Positions 26,097-34,995 of a DNA stretch of 64,000 bases are shown one piece after another. The stretch's first letter is position 1. Each line of letters starts with the position of its first letter. The DNA is from an uncultured Nitrosomonas sp. (GTDB taxonomy: Bacteria > Pseudomonadota > Gammaproteobacteria > Burkholderiales > Nitrosomonadaceae): NCBI GenBank assembly GCA_949281375.1, contig CASDLT010000038.1, positions 124,001-188,000 on the forward strand, given 5' to 3'. The translations under genes and the position numbers were made by a program. The notes beneath the pieces are model-generated. The model did not search any database and was not told the DNA's origin. It saw only the letters and a program-made list of their open reading frames with translations.

Positions 26097-27431
26097 TCAA
26101 TGTTTCTTGAAGAACTTGTCATGAATCCGGCGGGTTGCGCGCCAAACGGCCCACAATACCACTGGCACCAGCGCCCCGGTCACCATCTCCGGGTGAATCG
26201 GCAAGCCCGCAGCTTTGCCCGCCTTGGCCACATACAGCAGCAGACTGATGACATAGTAGGAGATGGCCGCGATCGACAATCCTTCCACGGTGCTTTGCAG
26301 GCGTAGTTGCAGTTCTTGCCCGTGCGTGAGTTTTTCGAGCAGTTGCTGATTCTGCGCTTCGGTCTGAATATCGACGCGCGTGCGCAACAACGAGCTGGTC
26401 TGGGCAATTCGGGCTGAAAGATAGCTCATGCGCTGTGCCGTTGCATCCACGGTGGCAATTGCCGGCGTCAGCCGGCGTTGCATGAATTCACCGATCGTCT
26501 GGGTTCCCGGCATGGCTTTTTCCCTGATTTCCCCAATGCGCTGCGTAACCAGCTTGCTATAGGCTTGCGTCGCCGCAAAGCGGTAGGCATGTTCGACCGT
26601 GGCGCGTTCGACCCGCGCCGCCAACGCGATGAGGATATCCAGCAATTCCTGATCGGAGGCGGCCTTGTTTTCAAGCCGTGCGGTGATATCTGCCAACAGT
26701 TGTTCGGCGCTGGTCAGTTCTGGAATCAGCTGTTTGGCAACTGGCAGACCACGCAGCGCCATCAATCGATAAGTCTCGATCTCGAGCAGGCGCTGCGATA
26801 CCCGCCCTGCGCGCGTTTCCGAAGTATCCTCAGGCATGATCACCAGCATGCGTTCAAAACCGCTGTGGCGCAGCATGAAATCGGTCACCGCCAGCGAATA
26901 CGCCTCTCGGCCAATCAGCGACGCAACCACCGGATTTCCGCCAAACCACCGGCGCGCTTGCGCGAGCAAATGCTCGGGTTGCTGGATGTCTCCCGGCACC
27001 ATCGCCAGCTTGATGGCCGCAAATGTGCGTCCTGGAATATCAGCCAGCCAGCTCTGCGGCAAGGTCAGGCTGGACAGCAATTCGGGATCGGTTGCACCTA
27101 ACTGGGCAATTTCCGGTAAATGTTGCACCAGCGAATAGCGCGTGAATTCGGAGTGTCGCTCCCATCTCAGCGTGTAGCCCGGTAACCGCAAACGCAGAAA
27201 ATTATTCTCCAGTTGTTCGAGCATCAATGCCTGCTGCCCCGGCAATTGACGCAAATGCGCACATTCTTTTTCGCGGGTAACGCCGTCATTGATGACCACC
27301 ACGTAAACGATCAACGCCGGCAGCCGAATGCGCGGATTCGGGCGGGCATGCACTTCATTATGCAGCGCCACACGCTGCGGATCATTATCGGGCAATAAAT
27401 CAGTTAAATCGTAAGGAATGTTTGTAAGCAT
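26097..27431 (-). CDS. DUF3422 family membrane protein
   Basis: A 444-residue DUF3422 protein. The conserved N-terminal LHNEVHARP motif is present, and two C-terminal membrane helices (about 375-430) end in a basic tail. The family is widespread in proteobacteria and has no established function. The frame is open to a TTG at 27458, which would overlap the upstream ORF stop as TTGA. ATG 27431 is equally near the family's usual start but has no ribosome site. It lies downstream of the nor operon on the same strand, possibly as a distal member. Confidence 0.85.
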   Translation of the reverse strand: MLTNIPYDLTDLLPDNDPQRVALHNEVHARPNPRIRLPALIVYVVVINDGVTREKECAHLRQLPGQQALMLEQLENNFLRLRLPGYTLRWERHSEFTRYSLVQHLPEIAQLGATDPELLSSLTLPQSWLADIPGRTFAAIKLAMVPGDIQQPEHLLAQARRWFGGNPVVASLIGREAYSLAVTDFMLRHSGFERMLVIMPEDTSETRAGRVSQRLLEIETYRLMALRGLPVAKQLIPELTSAEQLLADITARLENKAASDQELLDILIALAARVERATVEHAYRFAATQAYSKLVTQRIGEIREKAMPGTQTIGEFMQRRLTPAIATVDATAQRMSYLSARIAQTSSLLRTRVDIQTEAQNQQLLEKLTHGQELQLRLQSTVEGLSIAAISYYVISLLLYVAKAGKAAGLPIHPEMVTGALVPVVLWAVWRATRRIHDKFFKKH

Positions 27432-27454
27432 GCGCGTAAACAGAAGATGATTGA

Positions 27455-27676
27455 TCAAGAAATGAAATATAACAAGGATCGGAATTCGGTTAAACGTATC
27501 GGCAGCAACAAATCCATGTCAGTGACGGCCGTCGCTCCGATTTCCAGCTTGGCATCGGAATGCCCCTCGTGAACGACTTTACCTTCTACATTCTCAAGCA
27601 TGAGACTCGCTGCCTGATTAATTCTGCCTGTTAAGAAACGGCTTTTCACTAAATTCGCCCAACCATCCTTCCACAT
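27455..27676 (-). CDS. small hypothetical ORF, doubtful
   Basis: A 73-residue frame lying 30 bases after the nor-associated unknown gene and touching the DUF3422 gene. It has no ribosome site, no signal or membrane segment and no recognised domain. The stretch VVHEGHSDAKLEIG looks protein-like, while the ends look non-coding. It may be chance or a gene remnant. Confidence 0.3.
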   Translation of the reverse strand: MWKDGWANLVKSRFLTGRINQAASLMLENVEGKVVHEGHSDAKLEIGATAVTDMDLLLPIRLTEFRSLLYFIS

Positions 27677-27706
27677 GCTGTAATCGATGCGCGTCCGGCA
27701 TTAAGA

Positions 27707-28339
27707 TTATTTCAACAATCTTTTTAGATTGATAAAGAAAATTACCGCGCCCAGCATTGCAATCATGGGCAAGAATTGAATCATGCCGTCATACCATCGC
27801 ATCCCGACGGTGATCGGGATTTCGAGCGTAAAAACGGCTTGGCGATCATCCTGCCCGGAAAGAGACAACTGGTATTCTCCGGTTTCGCCAATGCTCAGAA
27901 TTTGTGAGATCGTGCCTGCATCGTAAGTTTTTGCAGGAATGGTCAACAATGATTTGCTGGGCTTGCTGCCTTCTATTTTGGTGAGCGTCAGTGCGATCAG
28001 CCATTGACGCGCCGTTTCGGGATACAAAAAGTCAATCGTGATATCCAGCATGCCCGGACTGGCCATTTTGTTGCACAGCGTTGGCACCGGCATCGCCTTC
28101 ATCGCATCGGCTGGAATTTCATAATCTTCTGGAATGAAATATCCCGAATAACCGATCAGCAGCGCGTCAGATTCTATTGTGCACGTGCCGCCACGAAATC
28201 CTTTGGGATACGTCGCCGACATATCACCTTGCGAACTGACATGGAACTGTAAGCCCATCACGACAACAGCCGTCACAGATCCTGTCAGTAGAATGAAACG
28301 CTGCATTACAATCGATAAATTGGCCCAGATTTTGGTCAT
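27707..28339 (-). CDS. membrane-anchored protein of unknown function following norD
   Basis: A 210-residue protein. One membrane helix near the N-terminus (about 12-32) and one at the C-terminus (about 187-205) flank a periplasmic beta-rich domain of about 150 residues with two cysteines (GTCTIES and TLCNKM). These could form a disulfide. I do not recognise a family. It starts 88 bases after norD on the same strand, so it may belong to the nitric oxide reductase operon. The architecture resembles small copper- or assembly-related periplasmic proteins, but no metal motif is evident. A role in NorCB assembly is speculation. Confidence 0.65.
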   Translation of the reverse strand: MTKIWANLSIVMQRFILLTGSVTAVVVMGLQFHVSSQGDMSATYPKGFRGGTCTIESDALLIGYSGYFIPEDYEIPADAMKAMPVPTLCNKMASPGMLDITIDFLYPETARQWLIALTLTKIEGSKPSKSLLTIPAKTYDAGTISQILSIGETGEYQLSLSGQDDRQAVFTLEIPITVGMRWYDGMIQFLPMIAMLGAVIFFINLKRLLK

Positions 28340-28427
28340 GATGGCACCATTAAGGTGATTTTAAGAATTCAAATGATCGACTTCGCAACGTATCGCGCGA
28401 CATTCCCTCGCTTTGGCGCTAATCGCG

Positions 28428-30380
28428 TTAGCGGACCAATTGCTGATAAATACCCGGCAATACCTGTGATAAACGATCCGGGCGGGCGACAATCGCATAA
28501 CCACCCGCGCCGAACAAGTAGGGAAAATAATCCTGCGCGGTTTTATCGATCGTGATTCCGAAGACCGACATGCCCGCTCTCCGCACCTCAACGATGGCCT
28601 GGCGCGTATCTTCGACACCGTAACGGCCTTCGTAATAGTCGAGGTCATTGGGCTTGCCGTCCGTCAGCAATAAAATCAGGCGATGCCGTTCCGGACGGTT
28701 GTTCAATATTTGCTGGACATGTCGAAGCGCCGCTCCCATGCGCGTGTAATAGCCCGGACGCAACGCAGCAATGCAACGCAATGTGTAGGCATTGAACGGT
28801 TCCGCAAAATTCTTTACTTCTGTCACCGGCACATAGGCGTTCTTGCGTGAAGTAAAGGTATAGATGGCGAATGCGTCGCGGCAGGTGGCAAGTCCCGCCG
28901 CCAGCGTGATCAATGCTTCCTTGCCAATATCGATGATGCGGCGGCCATGAACCCAGCTGTCGGTGGACAACGATACATCAACCAGAATCGCCACGGCCAA
29001 ATCGCGCGAATGCTGCCGCACAGTGCAGTACAGTCGATCGGATCCGTTGCCGGTCGCGCGAAAATCGCAGGCAGCACGCACCACTGCGTCGGTATCCAGC
29101 TCGGCGCCATCGGGTTGTTGACGCAGCATCTCTCGTTTCGGTAATAATGCTTCAAATTGCCGTCGAATCTTGCGGAAACGCTTTCTGGCCTCCAGATCCG
29201 GCGTCCAGTGCTGATCATGTTCAGCCGCGCGTTGAAATACCACGCGACATTTCCCCGGATGATAGCGCTTGCGGCGAAAATCCCATTCTGGGTAATCGTA
29301 CTGTGAAATCAGTCTGGCCGGATCGACATCCTCCGGGGAAAGATCGAGATCGAACTTGAGTGCAACCGCAGTGTTTTTTTCATGCCGACTCAGGGTAATT
29401 TCCTCGAGGGCTTGCGCTGCCTCGCTCGCGGATTCCTCATCATCGTCCTGGACTGCGCGATTGACATTGACCATTTCCGCCCAGCTCAGCATTTTTTCAA
29501 AGCGGTTCAATAATAAAGGATCATCGCGCGTGCTCTGATCCTGATCCCGGCGGCGGCTGTTTTTTTTGTGGTGATCTTGCTGATTCTCGCTTCCCTGATG
29601 ACTATCGGGATCCGCTTCAACTGCCGTGGCAGCAGCGCCGGTCGGGTGCGTAAAGTGATCGCCCCATAACGGCACCGGCAAAAAAGTTCGATAATGTTTG
29701 TCAGCCTGCCACGATTGGAAATCGGGTGATGGCTGCGTAATGGCTTGCAGATAGCGACCCGCTAGATCATCCGTGCTGGGTGTTGCTCCCAGCAAGGCCA
29801 GAATTACCGTTTCGATGGCCTGTTCCTGCTTCGTCAATCGCCGTTGCGGCCGCTGCACCACGAGCGCCCGGCAGAGGTGCTGATACTGCCTGGCCAGTCC
29901 TGGATAGCGGCTGCAAACGTCTGTGCTGACCCCATGAACGTGATGAAGGTAGGCGAGATCGACTTGCAACGGATCGCTCCGTTCGCCGTTCACGCTGATA
30001 CGGCGCTGGCACGCTACGGCGAAAAAGGCCGCCAGCCAGAAATAATGCTGCCGGTTTAGCACCGCATCGGGAAAATACCCAAACCGTTCCGGCAACAGCA
30101 TGCGTTCATGATTGCATTCGATGGGCGGCAACGCTTCATCCATCAAGCCCAGGCGCTGGCGCCATCGCAAGCGATGACCCGACGATTGCGGCGTTCCAGT
30201 GACAAAGCTTATGCCAGGCGATCCACCCAAGCCGCGAAAAAATACTCCCAACGCCGCGCGAACGTCCGCCAGCGATACTGCCGCATTCGCATGAAAAGGG
30301 TAACTGCCGGTAGATCCGGCGGCGTGGTGCCAGAAGCGCCCGATGTTTTCTTCAAGTTCAAGGAACGCCAGCCAGTTCAT
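28428..30380 (-). CDS. norD: NorD, von Willebrand factor A-domain protein for NO reductase activation
   Basis: A 650-residue protein whose C-terminal about 200 residues form a VWA domain with the MIDAS motif DVSLS and a downstream TDGKPND. The N-terminal 400 residues are the helical NorD/CoxE-like region. NorD pairs with the NorQ ATPase to mature or insert metal into the NorCB nitric oxide reductase in the cytoplasm. It starts 4 bases after the norQ stop, indicating translational coupling. A charged low-complexity stretch (about 245-285, rich in Asp, Gln, His, Arg and Lys) lies between the two parts. Confidence 0.92.
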   Translation of the reverse strand: MNWLAFLELEENIGRFWHHAAGSTGSYPFHANAAVSLADVRAALGVFFRGLGGSPGISFVTGTPQSSGHRLRWRQRLGLMDEALPPIECNHERMLLPERFGYFPDAVLNRQHYFWLAAFFAVACQRRISVNGERSDPLQVDLAYLHHVHGVSTDVCSRYPGLARQYQHLCRALVVQRPQRRLTKQEQAIETVILALLGATPSTDDLAGRYLQAITQPSPDFQSWQADKHYRTFLPVPLWGDHFTHPTGAAATAVEADPDSHQGSENQQDHHKKNSRRRDQDQSTRDDPLLLNRFEKMLSWAEMVNVNRAVQDDDEESASEAAQALEEITLSRHEKNTAVALKFDLDLSPEDVDPARLISQYDYPEWDFRRKRYHPGKCRVVFQRAAEHDQHWTPDLEARKRFRKIRRQFEALLPKREMLRQQPDGAELDTDAVVRAACDFRATGNGSDRLYCTVRQHSRDLAVAILVDVSLSTDSWVHGRRIIDIGKEALITLAAGLATCRDAFAIYTFTSRKNAYVPVTEVKNFAEPFNAYTLRCIAALRPGYYTRMGAALRHVQQILNNRPERHRLILLLTDGKPNDLDYYEGRYGVEDTRQAIVEVRRAGMSVFGITIDKTAQDYFPYLFGAGGYAIVARPDRLSQVLPGIYQQLVR

Positions 30381-30384
30381 TGCA

Positions 30385-31227
30385 CTAGCCGTAGGTAGCC
30401 TGTATCAAATTCAGCAAGCCTTGCTTGACGTCGGCATCGTCGCAGAGCGGCTCGACCAATGCCGCCTGGGCCGCCTGGTAGGGATCAAAACCACTGTTTA
30501 TCAGCGTGGCGCAATAGATCAGCAAACGCGTTGAGACGACTTCTTCCAGATCGACATCTTTCAGCGCGCGCAATCGTTGCGCCAGACTGATCAATGGAAC
30601 GCAATCGCGTTCCGGTAGACCGCTCTCGGTCGCGACAATGGCAATTTCGGTTTCCGGCGGCGGAAAATCAAAGCTGATCGAAACAAAACGCTGGCGGGTG
30701 CTAGGTTTAAGCGTTTTGAGGATGCTCTGATAACCCGGATTAAACGAAACGACCAGCATGAATTCTTCCGGCGCCGTCAGCACTTCGCCGGTACGTTCCA
30801 AAGGCAGGAAGCGCCGATCATCGGTCAACGGATGCAGCACTACCGTCACATCCTTGCGCGCCTCGACGATTTCATCGAGATAGCAGACGCCGCCTTCACG
30901 TACGGCGCGCGTCAACGGACCATCCATCCACACAGTATCTCCGCCCTTGAGCAAATACCGACCGGTAAGATCGGCCGCAGTCAGATCATCATGACACGAA
31001 ACAGTATGCAATGGCCGCCCCAGCCGGGCAGCCATGTGCGAAATGAAACGCGTCTTGCCGCAGCCGGTCGGGCCTTTGATCAACAACGGCAACCGATGCC
31101 GGTAGGCGGTCTCAAACAGTGCGCATTCATTACCGATTGGCTGATAGTAAGGAATATGCTCGGCAGCAGATGGAGTACCCACCTTGCTGCCAGAGGAAGT
31201 ACCGGGCACAGCGGTGCCATCCATCAT
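30385..31227 (-). CDS. norQ: NorQ, MoxR-type AAA+ ATPase for NO reductase activation
   Basis: A 280-residue CbbQ/NorQ/GpvN-family ATPase. Walker A is GPTGCGKT (52-59). Walker B is VCYLDEI, and the sensor-1 region VVSFNPGYQS is conserved. Members act with a VWA partner (here NorD) to remodel or metallate a target complex. The frame is open far upstream into norB, but the ATG at 31227 overlaps the norB stop as TGATG. That gives the canonical length, so it is used. Family members such as CbbQ serve Rubisco, but the neighbours make NorQ certain enough. Confidence 0.94.
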   Translation of the reverse strand: MMDGTAVPGTSSGSKVGTPSAAEHIPYYQPIGNECALFETAYRHRLPLLIKGPTGCGKTRFISHMAARLGRPLHTVSCHDDLTAADLTGRYLLKGGDTVWMDGPLTRAVREGGVCYLDEIVEARKDVTVVLHPLTDDRRFLPLERTGEVLTAPEEFMLVVSFNPGYQSILKTLKPSTRQRFVSISFDFPPPETEIAIVATESGLPERDCVPLISLAQRLRALKDVDLEEVVSTRLLIYCATLINSGFDPYQAAQAALVEPLCDDADVKQGLLNLIQATYG

Positions 31228-32555
31228 CACCGGGCGGCGGCCGTGGCGCGCTCGGAGATTGGTCCTAGCGCAGCGTAAATGAACATCAATGCGCCGACGA
31301 TGAAAAATCCGCCCGCGCCGAGCCGCAGCCAATAGAACAACTCAATTTGCGACTGCACGTTCATGAAGCCTAATTCCATCACGCGCTGCAAATGAGTCTG
31401 CAGAATACCGGCAAACACCAACGCAAAGGTGATTCCCAGCATGGCCGCATTCATGAGCCAGAAACTCCATGTGTTCAGTGTTTGATTGAACGGCTGGGCT
31501 TGCCGCAATGCCGGCAGTGCATACGTAAAAAAAGCCAGATTCAGCATCACATACGCGCCATAAAAAGCCAGATGGCCATGCGCCGCGGTCAATTGCGTGC
31601 CGTGAGTGTAAAAATTGATCGATGGAAAACTATGCATCATCCCAAGCAAACCGGCGCCGATGAAGGCCATCACTGGACAACCCAGGCTCCACAGAATGGC
31701 GGCCTTGTTCGGGTGATCTCGACCGCTTTTTTTCACCAGATAGAAAGCCCACAGGATCATCGCAAAAAACGGCACGACTTCAAGAAAGGAGAACACGACG
31801 CCGATCCAATGCCAATATTCTGGCGCACCAATCCAATAATAGTGATGACCGGTTCCCAGCAGCCCGCTGAACAGTGAACAACCGACAATGACATAGAGCC
31901 ATTTTTCGATGACCTCACGATCGACGCCTGTCAATTTGATCAGCAGAAAAGCGAGCATCGCGGACATGATCAATTCCCAAACCCCTTCCACCCACACATG
32001 CACGACCCACCACCAATAGAGCTTGTCGATCGCCAGATTATCAGGGTTATAAAAGGCGAACATGAAGAATATCGCCGCTCCCCACAAACCCAACAGCAAG
32101 ACGATTGAAACGACCGTTTTGCGGCCTTTGAGCACCGTCATCGTGACGTTGTAGATGAATATCAAGAATGCGATCACCATCAGGATCTTGATCCAGAAAG
32201 GCTGCTCGAGAAATTCACGCCCTTCGTGAATGCCACCAAGGTAGCCTGCCACTGCCGCCAATGCAGCGAATACAAACAGGCCCAGTTGCAGCCAGGCCAG
32301 TTTGGGACTGTGGATTTCCTGTTCACTTTCTTCCGGAATCAAAAAATAACTGGCGCCAAAATAGCCCAGCAACAGCCACACCAGCAATGCATTGGTGTGA
32401 ATCATGCGCAGAATATGAAAAGGCACCGATTCAGCCAGAAAATTCGGAAATACATAGACCGTGCCGGCGAGCACGCCCGCAACGATCTGAACCAGAAACA
32501 AAGCAAGCGCCGCCACAAAATACGGATAGGCAAGCTGCTGGGTATGATATTTCAT
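31227..32555 (-). CDS. norB: nitric oxide reductase large subunit NorB (cNOR)
   Basis: A 442-residue polytopic membrane protein of the haem-copper oxidase superfamily that reduces 2 NO to N2O at a haem b3/non-haem iron centre. About twelve hydrophobic segments are visible. His-rich helices (ILRMIHTNALLVW, YWWWVVHVWVEGVWE, GTGHHYYWIG and AAHGHLAFYGAY) supply the haem and FeB ligands. The Glu in VEGVWE near the metal site is a NOR hallmark that distinguishes it from oxidases. It receives electrons from NorC, encoded 62 bases upstream. In nitrifiers it limits NO accumulation and produces N2O. Confidence 0.96.
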   Translation of the reverse strand: MKYHTQQLAYPYFVAALALFLVQIVAGVLAGTVYVFPNFLAESVPFHILRMIHTNALLVWLLLGYFGASYFLIPEESEQEIHSPKLAWLQLGLFVFAALAAVAGYLGGIHEGREFLEQPFWIKILMVIAFLIFIYNVTMTVLKGRKTVVSIVLLLGLWGAAIFFMFAFYNPDNLAIDKLYWWWVVHVWVEGVWELIMSAMLAFLLIKLTGVDREVIEKWLYVIVGCSLFSGLLGTGHHYYWIGAPEYWHWIGVVFSFLEVVPFFAMILWAFYLVKKSGRDHPNKAAILWSLGCPVMAFIGAGLLGMMHSFPSINFYTHGTQLTAAHGHLAFYGAYVMLNLAFFTYALPALRQAQPFNQTLNTWSFWLMNAAMLGITFALVFAGILQTHLQRVMELGFMNVQSQIELFYWLRLGAGGFFIVGALMFIYAALGPISERATAAAR

Positions 32556-32617
32556 GACAAGTCTCCATCAAAAGCCATGTTGAACAACAAATATAAGCGC
32601 AAACTGCAAAATAACCG

Positions 32618-33070
32618 TTAACCCGAAATATTGGGCGGCCATCCCAGCGTGTTGATGCGACTGGTCCATTCAAGGAAATCGATCAGATCGTCGAGTTCTT
32701 GTTCAGTAAGATTGAACTGGGGCATTTGCCTGCGTCCTTCAGTCCGCGTCGGCTGAGCCCGCATCCATGCTTTCAGGCCCGCACGTGCGCCTTCAGGGCT
32801 TTGCTTGCCGCCGTAACGAACCCAGACATTACCCAACTCGGGTGCAAAATACGCGCCTTCACCCAGCAAAGAATGGCAGTTGATGCAGGAATGCTTTTCC
32901 CAGACATGCTTCCCGCGCGCAACCGATTCGGTGAGGGTCGATTCATCAGTCGCGACATTCTTCATGTAGTAATGGCTGTGAACCGTCAGAACCGCGAACG
33001 TGATCAGGAAAAAAATGGATCCGCCGTAAAAAATGTTGCGTGCGGCTGACTTCGTAAAATACTCTGCCAT
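32618..33070 (-). CDS. norC: nitric oxide reductase cytochrome c subunit NorC
   Basis: A 150-residue membrane-anchored cytochrome c. One N-terminal helix (about 13-32) is followed by a periplasmic haem domain with CINCH (62-66), the NorC-typical SLLGEGAYFAPELGNV and a Met ligand in RQMPQFNLT. It passes electrons from the periplasm to NorB. It is the first gene of the norCBQD operon. A run of G/A (AAGGGGGAAG) before the ATG at 33070 serves as ribosome site. Confidence 0.96.
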   Translation of the reverse strand: MAEYFTKSAARNIFYGGSIFFLITFAVLTVHSHYYMKNVATDESTLTESVARGKHVWEKHSCINCHSLLGEGAYFAPELGNVWVRYGGKQSPEGARAGLKAWMRAQPTRTEGRRQMPQFNLTEQELDDLIDFLEWTSRINTLGWPPNISG

Positions 33071-33446
33071 AGACTTCCCCCTTATTTACAGGCAATTAGA
33101 AATTACACAATGACCCTATTACCATCACAGATTTTAATTATTATTATCAGATAGATACCTCATTTCCTGCACCTTTGACCCGATTTTAGCCCAGCCAATT
33201 GAGAATTGGAAGTCGAACAAAATAACTTCATGATTTACCGAACATTATGGTTCATAAACATTAGGACAGCGTGATTTGGGAAATTTGATGAGTCATATGC
33301 AGCAAGATATAGATAGCATGTCCTGTCTGCTGGCATTCAGATGTGGAATTGGCGTCAGCCGCTCGGATATGGCAGCTATAGTCTCAAATGAGTGAGATCG
33401 GGATTGTAGATTTTCCCATCAACAGCGGATGTACTGACTGATCGAT
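33071..33446. other. 376-base region upstream of norC; likely regulatory, no motif identified
   Basis: It lies between the norC start and the PhoH-like stop, so any nor promoter must be here. I looked for the FNR/DNR-type inverted repeat (TTGAT-N4-ATCAA) and for an NsrR-like palindrome and found neither in convincing form. No reading frame of note is present. The first 120 bases next to norC are AT-rich. Confidence 0.5.
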
Positions 33447-34781
33447 CTACAACAATTGATTGGCCAGATTGGCGAGGTGGGATCGTTCTCCTTTTTCCAG
33501 ACGTACATGGGCATAGATTTCATGATGCTTGATCTTGTCGATCAAATAGGACAATCCATTGCTCTGGGAATCGAGATACGGCGTGTCGATCTGATAAATA
33601 TCCCCAGTGAAGACAATTTTGGTATTTTCCCCGGCTCGCGTGATGATCGTTTTCACTTCATGTGGCGTCAGGTTCTGCGCTTCATCGACAATGAAAAATA
33701 CATTGGAGATACTGCGCCCGCGGATATACGCCAACGGAGTAATTTTGAGCTTTTCCTGGTCAACCGCATCGGTGATCTGTTTATATTCCTTATCTTTTTC
33801 CATAAACAGGCTTTTGATGAATTTGAGATTATCCCAAAGCGGCTCCATATAGGGATTCAGCTTTGAGATTACGTCGCCGGGCAAAAAACCGATATCCCTG
33901 TTGCTCAATGGCACCACCGGACGTGCCATGTAAATCTGCTTGAAATGCCTTTTCTGATCGAGCGCGCCAGCCAAGGCCAGCAGCGTTTTACCGGTTCCAG
34001 CCACCCCCTGAATGGTCACGAGCTTGATATGCGGATGAGTGATCGCATGCAGCGCGAAGATTTGTTCCGCATTGCGGGGGGTTACCCGGAAAGCGGATTC
34101 CTTTTGGATGCGTTCGATTCTGTGGCTTATCGGATTGTAGAATACCAGCACCGACGCGCGGGCATTCCTCAAAATAAAATAATGATTCGGGATTGGATCG
34201 TTAATTCCGATGTCGGCAGGCAAGCAAAAATTATGGGTACAAATACTCTCGATAGCTTCTTTCGGTACGCCTTCGATCACGGTTTTGCCGGTATATAACG
34301 AATCGAGATCCTTGATCTTGCCGGTTTCAAAATCCTCCGCCGGAATATTGAGCGATTTCGCTTTGAGCCGCAAATTGATATCTTTCGAAACCAGAATGAT
34401 TTTATTGTCGGGATGGTCTTCACTCAAGGAAATGACCGCATTCAGTATCCGGTGATCGGCGTTATTCTCTCCGAATACAATCGTGGCATCCAAGCCGTGG
34501 GTTTTCTCGTGCATGCACACCTTGAAATGACCGTGGTTCGGGCGATCGATGGGAATCCATTTCTGCAGTGAATGATTGGCCGACAGTGCGTCCATGATGC
34601 GTATGAATTCTCTCGCTTCGAAATTCTTTATGTCGTTGCCCTTCTTGAAATGATCCAGTTCTTCCAGCACTGTGATCGGAATAGCCACGTCATTGTCCTC
34701 GAAGCTGTAAATCGCGTTGTGGTTGTATAGGATGACCGATGTATCAAGGACATATATTTTCTTTTTTTGCTTTCTTGGCAT
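33447..34781 (-). CDS. PhoH-family ATPase with N-terminal PIN domain (YlaK/PhoH2-like)
   Basis: A 444-residue protein fusing a PIN ribonuclease-like domain (YVLDTSVILYN at 10-20, through about 150) to a PhoH ATPase domain. That domain has Walker A GVAGTGKT, motif RPVVPLSNRDIGFLPG and Walker B FFIVDEAQN. PhoH2 homologues of this layout unwind and cleave RNA in mycobacteria. The frame runs upstream to 34934. ATG 34781 gives the conserved start MPRKQKKKIYVLD and has GGGAGG 11 bases upstream. That site falls within a short palindrome (34786-34797, GGAGG-AA-CCTCC). Divergent from bioA. Confidence 0.88.
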   Translation of the reverse strand: MPRKQKKKIYVLDTSVILYNHNAIYSFEDNDVAIPITVLEELDHFKKGNDIKNFEAREFIRIMDALSANHSLQKWIPIDRPNHGHFKVCMHEKTHGLDATIVFGENNADHRILNAVISLSEDHPDNKIILVSKDINLRLKAKSLNIPAEDFETGKIKDLDSLYTGKTVIEGVPKEAIESICTHNFCLPADIGINDPIPNHYFILRNARASVLVFYNPISHRIERIQKESAFRVTPRNAEQIFALHAITHPHIKLVTIQGVAGTGKTLLALAGALDQKRHFKQIYMARPVVPLSNRDIGFLPGDVISKLNPYMEPLWDNLKFIKSLFMEKDKEYKQITDAVDQEKLKITPLAYIRGRSISNVFFIVDEAQNLTPHEVKTIITRAGENTKIVFTGDIYQIDTPYLDSQSNGLSYLIDKIKHHEIYAHVRLEKGERSHLANLANQLL

Positions 34782-34995
34782 GAGTGGAGGAACCTCCCGA
34801 AAATACTGATGTTGATCGATTAACCAGAATGGTACTGTTTGGTCATGCAAAATGTACGCTATTCTCAGCAATGGCGCTACTCGTGCATCACGAAAATCAT
34901 TGAGTGAAAATCGAGCTAGAAAATCGCACCTCATGATCTCTGCATAAATCGGTACAATGCCATTCTCATCGCCATCATCAATTCAGAAAAACGAT

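Noticed and set aside
33071-33446. Possible FNR/DNR or NsrR site upstream of norC
   Set aside because: No segment matches the expected inverted repeats well enough; reporting one would be guessing.
34786-34797. GGAGG-AA-CCTCC palindrome at the PhoH-like start as a regulatory hairpin
   Set aside because: A 2-base loop is too small for a stable RNA hairpin; probably coincidental with the ribosome site.
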